This document shows, one piece after another, positions 1 through 10,445 of a stretch of 64,000 bases of DNA. The translations under genes and the position numbers were made by a program. Numbering within the stretch: position 1 is the stretch's first letter; each line of letters opens with the position of its first letter. The notes under the pieces were generated by a model, which saw nothing but the letters and a program-made list of their open reading frames with translations, made no database searches and was not told the DNA's origin. This stretch comes from Mytilus galloprovincialis. Taxonomy: Eukaryota; Mollusca; Bivalvia; Mytilida; Mytilidae. Location: assembly GCF_965363235.1 (NCBI RefSeq), contig NC_134840.1, positions 91,276,416 through 91,340,415 of the forward strand, written 5' to 3'.

Positions 1-1351
1 AGGGAAAACTACCTAAACGATGTGTCAAATAACACTGAGACTGAATGAATAGGTAACGACAAACGTGTTTTACAAACCCATTATCCCCTGAAAGTGTGAA
101 TTTAATGTAGACCCGTGAAAATCGTGATCGAAGTGCCTGTTCACTGACAGTTGAATTTTACCGCTATGTCAACTTGATAAGACGATAGCCGTTATGTTAA
201 ATGTTATTTTATCTGATAAAATTGGTACTAATTATAAAAATATGCAATTTGATCTCCCCAAATTGAGTTTGCTAAAGTTGTCTTAGTGTATGAAAATCAT
301 CTAAGACCGTTATTTTTCAGGTTTTCAGATATTGATCCCAATAAAATTTAGAAATATAAAATGTGTTGTTTCTTTGAGATTATTATCAATACCCATTTAT
401 AACAATATATTAGTTTATTTATACCGATGGTACACAGCACCAGCCGTTTGCAACTTTGAAGTGGGTTTGGGGACTAGGTCCTCAAGAAAATTTTGGAAAA
501 TTATGTGCCAAATTCTGCATTCTGAGAAGAAATAAGTTATAATTGCATAAATTATGAACAAAACTCAATAGATTTGTAAACAAAATATCACACTACGACA
601 CCAACAAAATCTTGCAACGATGTCTTCATACAATGATATACAACTGGTAATTTTAGAGCTGAAAATTGAGAAAAAAGAGCATATTTCTTTTTGGGACAGG
701 GCCCATAATCGGACCAAAATATGAGGGTTGTCATGTATATTTATTTATATAATTTATTTGCTATTTTTTGGGGAGGAGGAGGGGGGGGGTGTTTGTTGAA
801 AGTGAACACCAAGCTATTTTCATCCATAGTCGGACAGAGAATAATCTATAAAAGCTCATTTACTTAGACGACAATATACTATTAGAGAAATACAACATCA
901 ACGTAAATCATAAATGAAAAAGGTCGTTGCTATGCAGTTATTACGGTTGCTAGGTAGTTTCTCAGCGAAAACAACAAGCCAAACAAATTGTAAGATTTGT
1001 ACAATTGTCCTAAAAGTACCAAGCAATAAAACATAGCTTTGGTTAACATATTATTGTTTACATAAGCCATGAACATATACCAAAGTCTACTGTTGCTTAA
1101 TATACATTACTGTTGCTAAGGGACATACTGGTGGTTAAGGTGTTGATAAATACTCGTTCAATTAATAAAGATAAACAAAACATTACAGCTTTAGATTTCC
1201 ATATATGTATTTTACAATTATACATTTTGATTCACATGGAAATTACGATTTTTTTTAGATAAGGTTTAAAATAGCATATTATTATTGACAGGTTTCAAAT
1301 CTGTTGCTAGGCAACCAAAAAATGAGAATCACCAAAAAAATGTCATTTGTT
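1..1351. other. Intergenic DNA 3' of the TRIM gene
   Basis: AT-rich sequence without a convincing coding region. A 67-codon open frame at 332-535 has no recognisable motif and no splice context. A purine run rich in G lies at about 772-791. Confidence 0.6.
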
Positions 1352-3727
1352 TTAAGCTTCTATACCTAGTCTATTGAAAAAATAAAATTCAATGTCTTTT
1401 AAGAGGGGGCCAAAATTGGCCCTAATTGTACCTACGCATTTGAATGGAAAATACAGAATTTCATACAGTTCAATGTAAGGATCTGCACGAATAAACAATA
1501 TAGACTCAGTTGCGTCTAACCATATATCACTTATTCTTTTTATCTTTTCGCATTTTTCTATCAAAATTCGCTCATTTTTGACTCCTACAGTTGACTCAAT
1601 ACATATTTGTCCAGATGCATTTAAAAACAAACGAAATCCTTTTACAGCAACGTTTAATGCTATTTTTGATTCATTTCTTTCAGAAAACGAATTTTCCCCA
1701 TCGCATGAAACGTAAACAACAGAATCTGCATAAAAAGTAATTAAACAATAATTATTCAGCGAATCAATTGCGAGTTTTGATATATTCATATAATTATACC
1801 CAAAAGAGTGCAATTTCTGTACTTGACCCCTCATGTTTACGTCTATTTTCATTAAAAACTGTCCAACAATTACGAAAAGCGATTTGTTGTGTATAATTAT
1901 AAATCGAATGATGGATTTTTTTTCCTGACAGATTTCCTCTTCAAATGGACTATTAGAACGACTACGAGGAAAGTTCGAACGGGCTTGTCCTCTTGCATCA
2001 CATTTTTCCTTTTCGGGTTGACTTTTAGTACAATAAACATAACTTTTCGAACAGGCATGCTCTCTTGCCTCACAGTTTGGGAATAAAGTATGTATGTTCC
2101 ACATTCTCGACAGATCCAACAAAGAACCAGAGTTTTCGTGTATCTGTAAACTGTATAAATGTTTTCCATAACAGGAACACGAAACTACGAGTATCTTACT
2201 TTCTTCGTCATATGCTATGTCACTAGGTCTACACCTTACACGAGCAGTATTACTGTCTGGATGAAGTTGTCGTTTTTGTGAAATTCCAGGTTTTAATACT
2301 TCCACATGTTCCATTCGGGATCTTTCACGCCTTTCGAAATCGCGGTAATCCTCATCTTTATGATAATTGGCAGGATTACAGCCTATCGGAAGATCACATT
2401 CTGTAATTGTCTTTGAAAGAACAGTATCAAAAGCAATTAATTTAAATTCCTTTTCCTTGGTTGATACGTGTGCAATAATCGTTTTCTGTGATATACAAGT
2501 TACTGAATATAGTTCGTATTCAGATAAGAATATCGTTTGTTTCTTTCGTGCATAAAAAGAACGAAAAGTTAGTTTGCTTAATTCATTACATTCTGCAACA
2601 CAGGCGCTTTCTTTCTTGTTTTGAATTGTCAATTCTCCAATATCTTTTAATTTATGTAATTCGTTTAGAACGCTATTTGGTGTAATAGCGGTCTGCTTAT
2701 CTTGAACTTTTCCTAAAGTGGTGATTAATCTCTGAATTTCAGGATACATTTCGTTTGTCATTCTTTGTGAGTGTATAAACAGCTGTGTTGCAGATCCAAA
2801 TTTCTGAATGAAGCAAGTTACTTTTTCAAGTTCTTTCATGCGATTAATAAGATGAGTGACACGTTTGATATTGTCATTTAGTGTCATTTCATGTTGAACT
2901 TTTGTAATTTTCAATTGGTTCAAAAGGTCATCAAGCATAATATCTAGTTTTTCCTTTGCATCTTTGACTGAACTAGCCGTAGTTTTAAAAAGGCTTGTGA
3001 ATGAATCTTTCAGTTGTTTCTTTTCTTCTTGTCTTTTCTTAAGCACATTATCAGTAGTTTCCATAATTGTACTCCAATTCTCTATAGCAGAAGTCCTGTC
3101 ATTGTTCAGGTCTTCAATCGGACAGACATTTTCGCATTTTTTATGATTTAATGCAGCACAAAGCACACAACAGAGTTCTGTGTGGTCAAAACAAAACGCT
3201 TCCATAACTTTTAATTTATGCAATGGACACGCATCAGATATTGATTTTAAATATATTTCATTGGAATCTGTATGCAGATTATCAATTGTCGTAACATTAT
3301 GATTCATTGATGTCTTTTGCCACCGATGGAATTCAAGACATTCATTACAATATGCTTCACAGCATTCCCGGCACCATGTGCTTGCAGATCGACGCATTTT
3401 CCTTCGTTCGCATGAATTACATTGTTTTTTTCCTGTTTCATTTGTATTTCCCATTAATGATGATATGGTAAAATTATGTGGTAGATTCGAAGCCCACGTT
3501 TTTGTATCCGCAATTGGATGTTTTGGTCTAACAACAGTCCTACAAACTGGACACAAATATTGCGCTATTTTATGTCCAGCTGTGCGTTCTGTTGATAAAA
3601 TGTGACTGTCTATGCATGGCTCGCAGAATGTATGTAAACACGGAAGAGACCTTGGTGATTTTAGACTTTCGAGGCAAATAGAACATGTGAAATGGTCATT
3701 ATCCTTTTTAATGTCTCCTGTCGCCAT
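1352..3727 (-). CDS. TRIM-family RING/B-box/coiled-coil protein (putative E3 ubiquitin ligase)
   Basis: Single uninterrupted frame of 791 residues from ATG at 3727 to TAA at 1352. Domains seen: a C3HC4 RING at residues 15-63 (C15, C18, C30, H32, C35, C38, C59, C62); a first zinc-binding B-box-like region at about 102-146 rich in Cys/His; a B-box 2 at about 168-210 (starting CPLH, ending near the CPIEDL segment); then a Lys/Glu-rich coiled coil at about 215-335. This order is the TRIM (RBCC) signature, known for ubiquitin ligases that self-associate through the coiled coil and often act in innate immunity or signalling. The C-terminal 390 residues show no obvious NHL, filamin or SPRY motif; a cryptic beta-propeller is possible but unproven. 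TRIM genes are known to be expanded in bivalves and many are single-exon, as here. Family call is firm; substrate and role are unknown. Confidence 0.9.
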   Translation of the reverse strand: MATGDIKKDNDHFTCSICLESLKSPRSLPCLHTFCEPCIDSHILSTERTAGHKIAQYLCPVCRTVVRPKHPIADTKTWASNLPHNFTISSLMGNTNETGKKQCNSCERRKMRRSASTWCRECCEAYCNECLEFHRWQKTSMNHNVTTIDNLHTDSNEIYLKSISDACPLHKLKVMEAFCFDHTELCCVLCAALNHKKCENVCPIEDLNNDRTSAIENWSTIMETTDNVLKKRQEEKKQLKDSFTSLFKTTASSVKDAKEKLDIMLDDLLNQLKITKVQHEMTLNDNIKRVTHLINRMKELEKVTCFIQKFGSATQLFIHSQRMTNEMYPEIQRLITTLGKVQDKQTAITPNSVLNELHKLKDIGELTIQNKKESACVAECNELSKLTFRSFYARKKQTIFLSEYELYSVTCISQKTIIAHVSTKEKEFKLIAFDTVLSKTITECDLPIGCNPANYHKDEDYRDFERRERSRMEHVEVLKPGISQKRQLHPDSNTARVRCRPSDIAYDEESKILVVSCSCYGKHLYSLQIHENSGSLLDLSRMWNIHTLFPNCEAREHACSKSYVYCTKSQPEKEKCDARGQARSNFPRSRSNSPFEEEICQEKKSIIRFIIIHNKSLFVIVGQFLMKIDVNMRGQVQKLHSFGYNYMNISKLAIDSLNNYCLITFYADSVVYVSCDGENSFSERNESKIALNVAVKGFRLFLNASGQICIESTVGVKNERILIEKCEKIKRISDIWLDATESILFIRADPYIELYEILYFPFKCVGTIRANFGPLLKDIEFYFFNRLGIEA

Positions 3728-4889
3728 TTCCCGTCTCTTAAAAGAAGTCCTGTCTTGGTAAAACTATCAAAATCGAATCTAGTTCAGGATTTAAATAGAC
3801 AGCAGTTTTGCAAATCATTGGAACAAGTGGCTTTTATAGCTTACCTGGTGATAAGGTGTAATATTTTAAATTTAAACCATTCAACAAGATTTGTCAACAC
3901 CTCACTGCATAATACTAAAATTCAAGAAGGGCATGGTCAGATGACACCAGCTACGATTATAATAACTAATCTTTCGCAAACAAAGACAACACATAGGGTG
4001 CTTTGCAAAATTCGAACTGTAAATAAGACACCAATTTTATGATTTAAAAAACGTTTTTTAAAGTTATAAGTATTTATTATTGGTATACTAGTTAATAAAG
4101 ATAAATAAAATATGGTCTAGTGTTGTAGAAAAATTGAGAAAGCTGGAATCATTTTGAATGCTTAGACAATAAATATCACAATATTTAAATATTTGAATGA
4201 CAATACCATTCATCTAGATGAAGGCAAATGTCTCAACAACAAGGATTACAAGAACGGTAGTATAAATACCCTTGATACCAGGTGAGCATACGAAAATTTT
4301 AACGCATATTAATCACTTGTTCAAAACAATCAGACCAATTGTCGTAAATACAATTTGACAAAGAAAATCATAATTATTATAACAATAGTTGGACAATCAA
4401 ATAAAGAAATGATTGTGTTTGTATATTGTACTAGTTAGTTACGAAATGAATGCTGAAGTACGTCAAAAAGCAATATCTCCAAAAATCGAGCAAAGTAGGG
4501 GGTCTTTTAATTGAAAGTTATACAAATTGAAGAATTTACGAGTTATTTGATACAGCCTTTGAAATCGAAACATTGTGTGATTTATAAGTGAAATGAATTT
4601 AAGTGTAAAAAAAATAAAAACTGAACGCTCTAGTAAAATCAATCATTGTAAATATGTTTTTCGAAAAATCACCTCTCACATATTGGCCAAGTTTGTTAAA
4701 TTTACAATCTACATTTGTTCCGTAATGGATTTGGTCAATATCCCTAATGGACCATGAGATGAGGATGACGTAATTAAAAAAGAAATATCAGTCTGCCATA
4801 CAGTTATGGAAGATGGTATTTTAAAAATGGACAAAAATGAACAATAAGAATTGTTTTATAGAGCTAATGTGATTATGACCCCAAAATTT
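3728..4889. other. Upstream flank of the TRIM gene
   Basis: This is the 5' side of the minus-strand TRIM gene, so any promoter should be here. I see no clear TATA or initiator that I would defend. A 116-codon plus-strand frame at 3692-4042 overlaps the TRIM start and lacks motifs; I treat it as chance. The rest is AT-rich. Confidence 0.5.
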
Positions 4890-5100
4890 CTTCTGAAATT
4901 CCTATTGTGACGATATTAAAAAGGCGATCATGCCTGACGACGTATCATAGAAAGATCACATATTTTTGCAGTTCGTTCGAAAAGAAATATTAAGATTGTC
5001 TGCATATCGCCTAAAAATCATTAGAGAAAAAGATATCACCACCAAATTTCGTACCACACGATATTTATCCACTCTCGACAGTAAAATTCCAAAAAAGTAA
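4890..5100 (+). repeat. Dispersed repeat shared with 58.85-59.08 kb
   Basis: The stretch containing 'cctattgtgacg', 'aaggcgatcatgcctgacg' and 'ttagagaaaaagatatcacc' matches, with many small differences, the stretch at about 58,890-59,080 in the same orientation. It is a diverged copy without the long foldback that follows the 59-kb copy. Confidence 0.6.
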
Positions 5101-5195
5101 CTACCGACCCTTCCGAATGCAGAAGTATAATTAAAACTACTGATTCATTAATGCTCTAAGAGATCATCCCCCAATTTTGCTCGGTTTCGTGTTGC

Positions 5196-5335
5196 TAAGT
5201 CTTTAGTTTTCTATGTTGTGTCTTGTGTACTATTATTTGTCTGTTTGTCTTTTTTTAGGCATGGCGTTGTCAGTTTATTTTCTATCTATGAGTTTGACTG
5301 TCCCTTAATATCTTTTGACCCTCTTTTACCATATA
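5196..5335 (+). repeat. Dispersed repeat family P, plus copy
   Basis: A segment with 'ggcatggcgttgtcag' and 'atgagtttgactgtccctt' is the reverse complement of segments at 35,440-35,590 and 36,830-36,965, all sharing the 'acgccatgg' core. I recall this as a very common mussel repeat, which is memory, not a search. Confidence 0.65.
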
Positions 5336-5337
5336 GA

Positions 5338-6223
5338 CCTATCCTTCAATACAGCAGTATCTAACGATGCTTCAGTCTAACAGTAATTACCGACCCTTTA
5401 GTTCTGAAGTAACTACCGATCCTTCAATACAGCAGTATCTTATAACGATCATTCAGTCTAACAGTAATCAATCCTGAAGTACCTACCGATCTTCAATGCA
5501 GCAGTATCTTATAACGATCCTTCAGTCTAACAGTAATCAGTCCTGAAGTAAATATCGATCTTCATTGCAGCAGTATCTTATAACGATCATCCAGTCTAAC
5601 ATTAATCAGTCCTGAAGTAACTACCGATCTTCAATGCAGCAGTATCTTATAACGGTCCTTCAGTCTAACAGTAATAAGTCCTGAAGTAACTACCGATCTT
5701 CAATACCACAGTAGCTTATCACGATCCTTCAGTCTAACAGTAATCAATTCTGAAGTAACTACCGATCTTCAATGCAGCAATATCTTATAACGATCCGTCA
5801 GTTCAACAGTAATCAGTCCTGAAGTAACTACCGATCTTCAATGCAAAAGTATCTTATGACGATCATTCAGTCTAACAGTAATCAATCCTGAAGTATCTAC
5901 CGATCTTCAATGCAGCAGTATCTTATAACGACCCTTCAGTCTAACAGTAATCAGTCCTGAATTAACTACCGATCTTCAATGCCACAGTTTCTTATCACGA
6001 TCCTTCAGTCTAACAGTAATCAGTCCTAAAGTAACTACCGATCTTAAATGACACAGTATCTTATCACGATCCTTCAGTCTAACAGTAATCAGTCCTGAAG
6101 TAACTACCGATCTTCAATACCAAAGTATCTTATAACGACCTTTCAGCCTAACAGTAATCAGTCTGAAATAACTACCGATCTTCAATGCCAAAGTATCTTA
6201 TCACGATCCTTCAGTCTAACAAA
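5338..6223 (+). repeat. 69-bp minisatellite, about 13 copies
   Basis: Tandem units of 68-70 bp carrying 'cttcagtctaacagtaatc', 'ctgaagtaactaccgatc' and 'gcagcagtatcttataacg'. I count 13 'cagtctaac'-type landmarks between about 5,371 and 6,211. A diverged partial unit lies at about 5,098-5,130. The last unit runs directly into the LINE ORF1 reading frame near 6,222, so the array lies at the 5' edge of that element. Confidence 0.9.
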
Positions 6224-7504
6224 CAAAATTGAAAAAGAAAAGATTGATGAAGAAATAATGAGTTTGTAAATGAATATTATTAAAGAGAAAACAAAACATG
6301 AAATAAATGAACAAATTCAAGTAAAATCTACACAATTAGAGCAACAAAACAGACAATTAGTTTTAGATGTGCGTCAAGAAAACAACATCAATAACGCAAA
6401 AAATATAGAGAAATTAAATGGAATTGAAAAAGAAATAAAAGAGATGTGGGTAAAATCAAAGGAAAATTTTGTGAACTCCACTAGTGATAAAATTATTACG
6501 GAAACTCAACAATTGATAGCAGATCAAACTGAACATGTCGCTACTAGAAACTCGAACAACAAACCATTGGCCAACAATTTGAACATTGGTAGCAAAACTA
6601 ATGATGAGAACAACACCATCAACAAAACTACGAAAAATTCTGTCACAGCTTCAAATAACAGCTCAACAGAACAAATCAAAAATGAGATGAAAGACATTAC
6701 AGATGTATGGATTATAGGATCTTCGATCATTAAAGACTTGGATGCCAAAAAAATGTATCAATACAAAAGAGTAAAAGTAACTACTTTACATGACAAGACA
6801 GTTTTTGGTGCAACTAAATTCATAGCATCAGGCAAGGTAAAAGCCAAAAATATTGTATTCCAGATTGGATCAAATGACATTGAAGAACGACAGGCTACAA
6901 AGTCATTATGGAGATAGAAAATCTTATACAACAAACTAAAGAATGTGTACCTGAAGCTACTATAACATTTGGGGAATGCCTACCAAGAATATATATATAC
7001 AGGGACAAACTACATACTAAAGAGTTCAATGAACGTGGACACATTCTAAATTTAGAATTGTCAGAACTGTGTAAAGAAACAAATTGTCATTTCATAAAAT
7101 ATGATTATATTAGTCCAGATCATTTTAGCGATGGCATACATCTAAGAGGTTATGGTTTCGCAATACTTGTTAGTTGCATGAAAAGGGTAATTAATCCTTT
7201 AATTGGTGTAAAATCAGGAGATAGAAGAGATCAGAATACACATACATCTGATTATAGAAAAGTACCAAATTATGGTCAGAAAGGTGTACAATATATGCAA
7301 AAAAATTATCAGACTCACACTGGTAATTATATGAAAAAAGATCAATTTAATAGTTACTGTGGTCATAATAAAAATCAAAACATGTTTTCACAAAGTAATC
7401 ATTCTAATAACTATAGGAAAGATCAAGTTGAGGGTAATGGAAACAGAGATAGAATGCTTAAATTGATGGAATATATGCTCCAAGAAATGAGAAATATGAG
7501 GTAA
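6222..7504 (+). pseudogene. LINE ORF1 with SGNH/GDSL-like esterase domain, disabled
   Basis: The first frame (ATG at 6,270 to 6,917) begins with a Lys/Glu/Gln-rich coiled-coil stretch and an Asn/Thr-rich linker, then SGNH landmarks: a block I-like VWIIGSSI and a block III-like GSNDIE. The second frame (6,908-7,504) continues the domain with a block V-like DGIHL and ends in an Asn/Gln/Tyr/Lys-rich tail. The frames differ, and the domain crosses the boundary, so a one-base indel lies at about 6,890-6,907. Coding also reads upstream of 6,270 in frame (Lys/Glu-rich) to about 6,222 but is cut by TAA at 6,267. Ser of block I, Asn of block III and the Asp/His of block V are all visible, so the ancestor was probably catalytic. 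The role of such domains in LINEs is unsettled. Confidence 0.7.
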
Positions 7505-8080
7505 TAAGTTAAAAAAAAATATGCAATATCAAATGTACATGTAGGTACACTTGCATTTTAGAATGTAAATATTCAAGTTTGATAAGAAGATTTTAGTCAA
7601 AATAATAAAATGGATCAACTAGTAGTATTATTACAACAATAAGATGATAAAAAAACTACATGTAATGAAATAAAACTGCTTATTTTCAATATACATTGTA
7701 CATGTAAGTGATGGGTGTTTCAGAAAACATATAAGTTTCATGATGAAATGTAGAAATATCTGTATATATATTTTTTGGGGTGATTTATTATGTTAAAGTT
7801 AGTTTTACAGAATACTTGTAATATTCAGTTAATTTTTAGTTATACAGAACACTTGTAATATTCATTTTAACAATGAAAAAAGTTATTTCCCTTAGACTGT
7901 TGTATTGTTAGCAGTCATGAATATCAATGATAAAAAAAAAATATTATTTGGAACTATGTATTATTATTGTTTAATCTATCATGTTTATAGAAACATTAAC
8001 CAAACTGTTTAATTATAATTGTAGGTTTTCAGGCTAACAAGAAGGTTTAATATATAACTGACAATAGTAAATATTAAAAA
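7505..8080 (+). other. Spacer between LINE ORF1 and ORF2
   Basis: AT-rich, no open frame of note. Short repeated phrases 'cagaatacttgtaatattca' and 'cagaacacttgtaatattca' occur about 50 bp apart (around 7,808 and 7,846). Confidence 0.5.
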
Positions 8081-8446
8081 ATGAACAGAATTCATAAAAA
8101 ATTGTCAATTTCCTCATGGAATGTACATGGCCTTGGGGATAAGATGAAAGACCCAATGTTTCTGGATTTTTTAGATAAAGATATAAATATACTGTTAGAA
8201 ACCTGGAAGGGGGGATCAGAAGATTTTAAAATTGAAGGCTATAACATTATCCCTAAAATACGCAAGAAAACAAAAAAAGCCAAAAGACATAGTGGTGGCA
8301 TTAAAGTCACGATTAAAAAACAATTTTACAAGGGGATTTCTTATCTTAAAGATGCTAAGTCATCCCAGAATAGATTATGGTTAAAGCTTAAAGGGATGAT
8401 TTCAACTTCACCATTTGGAACTCTTGGTTTAATAGCTTCCTTGTGA
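8081..8446 (+). pseudogene. LINE ORF2 N-terminus: APE-type endonuclease fragment
   Basis: The 121-residue frame opens with a typical endonuclease/exonuclease/phosphatase start: SWNVHGLGDK (catalytic Asn) followed by a DINILLETW segment (catalytic Glu) and a basic KKAKRHSGGI stretch matching the 'hSGG' motif of LINE endonucleases. It corresponds to about the first 100 residues of ORF2. After about 8,395 the translation stops resembling the family. From memory the DNA around 8,400-8,490 ('ggaactcttggtttaatag', 'agcagcaaccctctatc') is a separate bivalve repeat, which would explain the truncation. Confidence 0.65.
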
Positions 8447-8760
8447 GCAGCAACCCTCTATCAAGAAAATCATGACAGGAAATGCAAGCACGGGTATAAG
8501 AGAACACAAGTTCTTCCCAAAAAGCTTTCTGTAAGTGACATTCATCTATAAGAAACCAAGATAATCAAAATTAAGTTCATCCTGCAGAATATTTTGATTG
8601 GTTTGAGTTAGCAATGGTATACTATAGTCAATATATATTGTCCCAGATTTGCGAAATTCTGGAAATTCATAAATTTGATGTGTTTTGTGACACTAGAATA
8701 ATTATCAGTTTAATATAAGAAGTTATATTTATAAATATATTTTATATATATATATATCTG

Positions 8761-8916
8761 TTACCAGATCACAATCTGAAAGATTTTGATCACATGGAGA
8801 TCCTTGTGATCGAACAGGATTGTACATGGCAAAATAGGCAAAGAGAAAATCGGGAGAGGTTTTGGATAAAAACACTGGGTGTCCTCCATCCAGATGGAAT
8901 CAATAGAAAGAAATAA
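8761..8916 (+). pseudogene. Penelope-like element GIY-YIG endonuclease, C-terminal 51 codons
   Basis: Read in frame from 8,761 to TAA at 8,914-8,916. Visible motifs: LPDHNLKDFDHMEILVIE, then NRERFWIKTLGVLHPDGIN and a basic RKK end. The pattern of an H-x-DF-x-M-x-IL-VIE strand, a RE-x-x-WI-x-x-L segment and P-x-GIN is the C-terminal signature of the GIY-YIG domain of Penelope-like retroelements. Only the very end survives; an AT repeat lies immediately upstream. The downstream 150 bp carries a hammerhead-like core, consistent with this element class, which is known to carry such ribozymes. Confidence 0.6.
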
Positions 8917-9056
8917 TTAAATTTACAGTCTAGTGTTTATATCATTATATTCAGGATTTTGGATTAAAATCAATCGACCAAAAACTTACCTGTATTATTA
9001 GTGATCTATGTTTACACCTTATACATTATATCTCATTATTGTTAAAACTTTTGTCA

Positions 9057-9084
9057 CCGAAGAAGGCCATTTGTTGAGCCGAAA
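9057..9084 (+). ncRNA. Hammerhead-ribozyme-like core in Penelope 3' region (degenerate)
   Basis: CCGAAGA (9,057-9,063; one change from CUGANGA), a stem II with GGC (9,065-9,067) pairing GCC (9,078-9,080), then GAAA (9,081-9,084). Stem III and stem I are not evident. It sits 140 bp after the Penelope stop codon. Probably a decayed copy of the element's ribozyme. Confidence 0.4.
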
Positions 9085-9336
9085 TATTTGCAATTATTGT
9101 ATAATTTATATCATCTGTTCAGTTTTTCCATCTTTGTGCAATGATATTGAACACTTTTTAGTGTTTTGTTTTCCATCTATTTATCGGTATTGTTACACAA
9201 TCTTTCAGACTCATATAATTTTTCCTGTTTGTGTAGTATTGTCAATTTTGATGATCCAATACCTATTAAGTTTACTGGTTGGTAGATTCTTATAGACTCT
9301 ATTATATATAAACTTAATAGGTGAAATATATATATT

Positions 9337-9339
<3 letters not shown>

Positions 9340-9378
<39 letters not shown>
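9340..9378. repeat. (AT)n microsatellite
   Basis: Near-continuous TA dinucleotides. The antisense 79-codon frame across it (9,314-9,553) is not taken as a gene. Confidence 0.85.
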
Positions 9379-9381
<3 letters not shown>

Positions 9382-9679
9382 CAAGTCTAAATTGAAAACT
9401 ACGTTCAAACATATGATTGCGTTGGATAAAAACCGCAATTTTTATACGTGTGCATGTAAAACAAATTTCGTTGTAGAAGGGTCTAAATACAGCACAAACA
9501 ACATTTTGCAAAAAGACCAAAAAAGGGAAAAAGTATATTTTAACAAAACGCATTTAACTAATTAAAAAATTGATCACAAGATGTAACAAAATCGATCTCC
9601 AAATTAATTTAATGATAAACAGAAAACAATAAACTAGCGGCAAAGATGTTATACCACAAACATGAGGTGCAAAAATTTG

Positions 9680-9720
9680 TACACCAGATCCGGATTTCGA
9701 CAATTAATGTCTTTTCAGTG
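9680..9720 (-). ncRNA. Hammerhead-like motif, 9.7-kb copy
   Basis: On the minus strand: CTGAAAA (9,718-9,712), stem II GAC/GTC closing a 7-nt loop (9,711-9,699), GAAA (9,698-9,695), then a weak stem III and GGTGTA. It has the same layout as the copies at 40.2 and 60.6-61.3 kb but with a mismatch in stem III, so probably inactive. Confidence 0.45.
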
Positions 9721-9864
9721 ATGTTAGGGATCGAAACGGTATTTGAAAGGCCATATAATTTACCTCAATTTTAGATTTGAATTTTAAAGAGTCAAAATAG
9801 AATGAATGGATCATATAAACCGGAGGAAATATATATATATATGTTACAGGTATTTTCTAAATTC

Positions 9865-10003
9865 AGGCATTTTGTAAAATGCCTAAAAATTTGAGGCATT
9901 TTCTTATATGCCTGCAAGATTCAGTCGTTATACATAATGACTAATTTTTCTAGGCATTTTACAAAATGCCTTGAAAAATTGAAAGTCATTTTACAAAATG
10001 CCT
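9865..10003. repeat. Phased array of five 20-bp palindromes
   Basis: Units at 9,865, 9,894, 9,923, 9,952 and 9,984, each a 20-bp hairpin of the type AGGCATTTTGTAAAATGCCT, separated by 9, 9, 9 and 12 bp of AT-rich spacer. The first four starts are exactly 29 bp apart. Unit 3 changes AGGC/GCCT to AGTC/GACT on both arms, so pairing is kept. No similar unit was seen beyond the two ends. Confidence 0.85.
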
Positions 10004-10165
10004 GAAATAGTTATAAAGAATGAAATGTGAAAAGAAATCCAGAAAAAACAATTGAAACCTTTGAACACCGAGCAGCTTTATTTCTAATAATTACTGAATT
10101 AAAATAGAAGAGTTTAAATAATCAAGAATAAATTTTACTGAATTATTCCAAAAAACAATTATTTA

Positions 10166-10408
10166 TCATTTATCAAAATGTTTAGATAACAGAACTGTTA
10201 CACAATATTTGTCCTGATTTTTTTCTAATACATTGTTTGGTGTAAAATCTTCATTTAGCACTTCAACCAAAGTTGGAGAAACCTGAATCATGATACATTT
10301 TGCTGTTTCATTACCTTTCCTGACACACACTAAACTTTCGACATCATTGTGTGTTTCGCAATAAGAGCACACGTAACACATGAATATCTTCTTTTTCATA
10401 GGTTCCAT
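10166..10408 (-). CDS. Small unidentified frame (80 codons)
   Basis: ATG at 10,408 in a minus-strand frame ending at 10,166. Composition looks protein-like (several Cys near the N-terminus, CYVCSYC, then a Val/Asn/Glu-rich part), but I recognise no family and see no flanking splice sites that decide it. It lies back-to-back with the sulfotransferase fragment at 10,446. May be an exon fragment or chance. Confidence 0.2.
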   Translation of the reverse strand: MEPMKKKIFMCYVCSYCETHNDVESLVCVRKGNETAKCIMIQVSPTLVEVLNEDFTPNNVLEKNQDKYCVTVLLSKHFDK

Positions 10409-10445
10409 AAGTCAAAGTATATGATTAGTTTGACATGTATCTTCA

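Larger units (their letters stand above)
6222..8446 (+). mobile_element. Decayed LINE (non-LTR retrotransposon) with SGNH-type ORF1 and truncated ORF2
   Basis: Two coding blocks in the same orientation: an esterase/SGNH-like ORF1 (6,222-7,504) and the N-terminal part of an APE-type endonuclease ORF2 (8,081-8,446). ORF1 esterase domains plus APE endonuclease are known from CR1/L2-type LINEs, so I place it near that group. No reverse transcriptase follows; ORF2 ends where a different-looking sequence starts near 8,395-8,400, so the element is broken there. The 5' end abuts the 69-bp array. Confidence 0.65.

Noticed and set aside
3692..4042. 116-codon plus-strand frame at the TRIM 5' end
   Set aside because: Antisense to the TRIM start codon region, no motif, no splice context.
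9865..10003. CRISPR array
   Set aside because: Regular palindromic repeats with short spacers resemble one, but spacers are 9-12 bp, repeats are not identical and the DNA is clearly eukaryotic.
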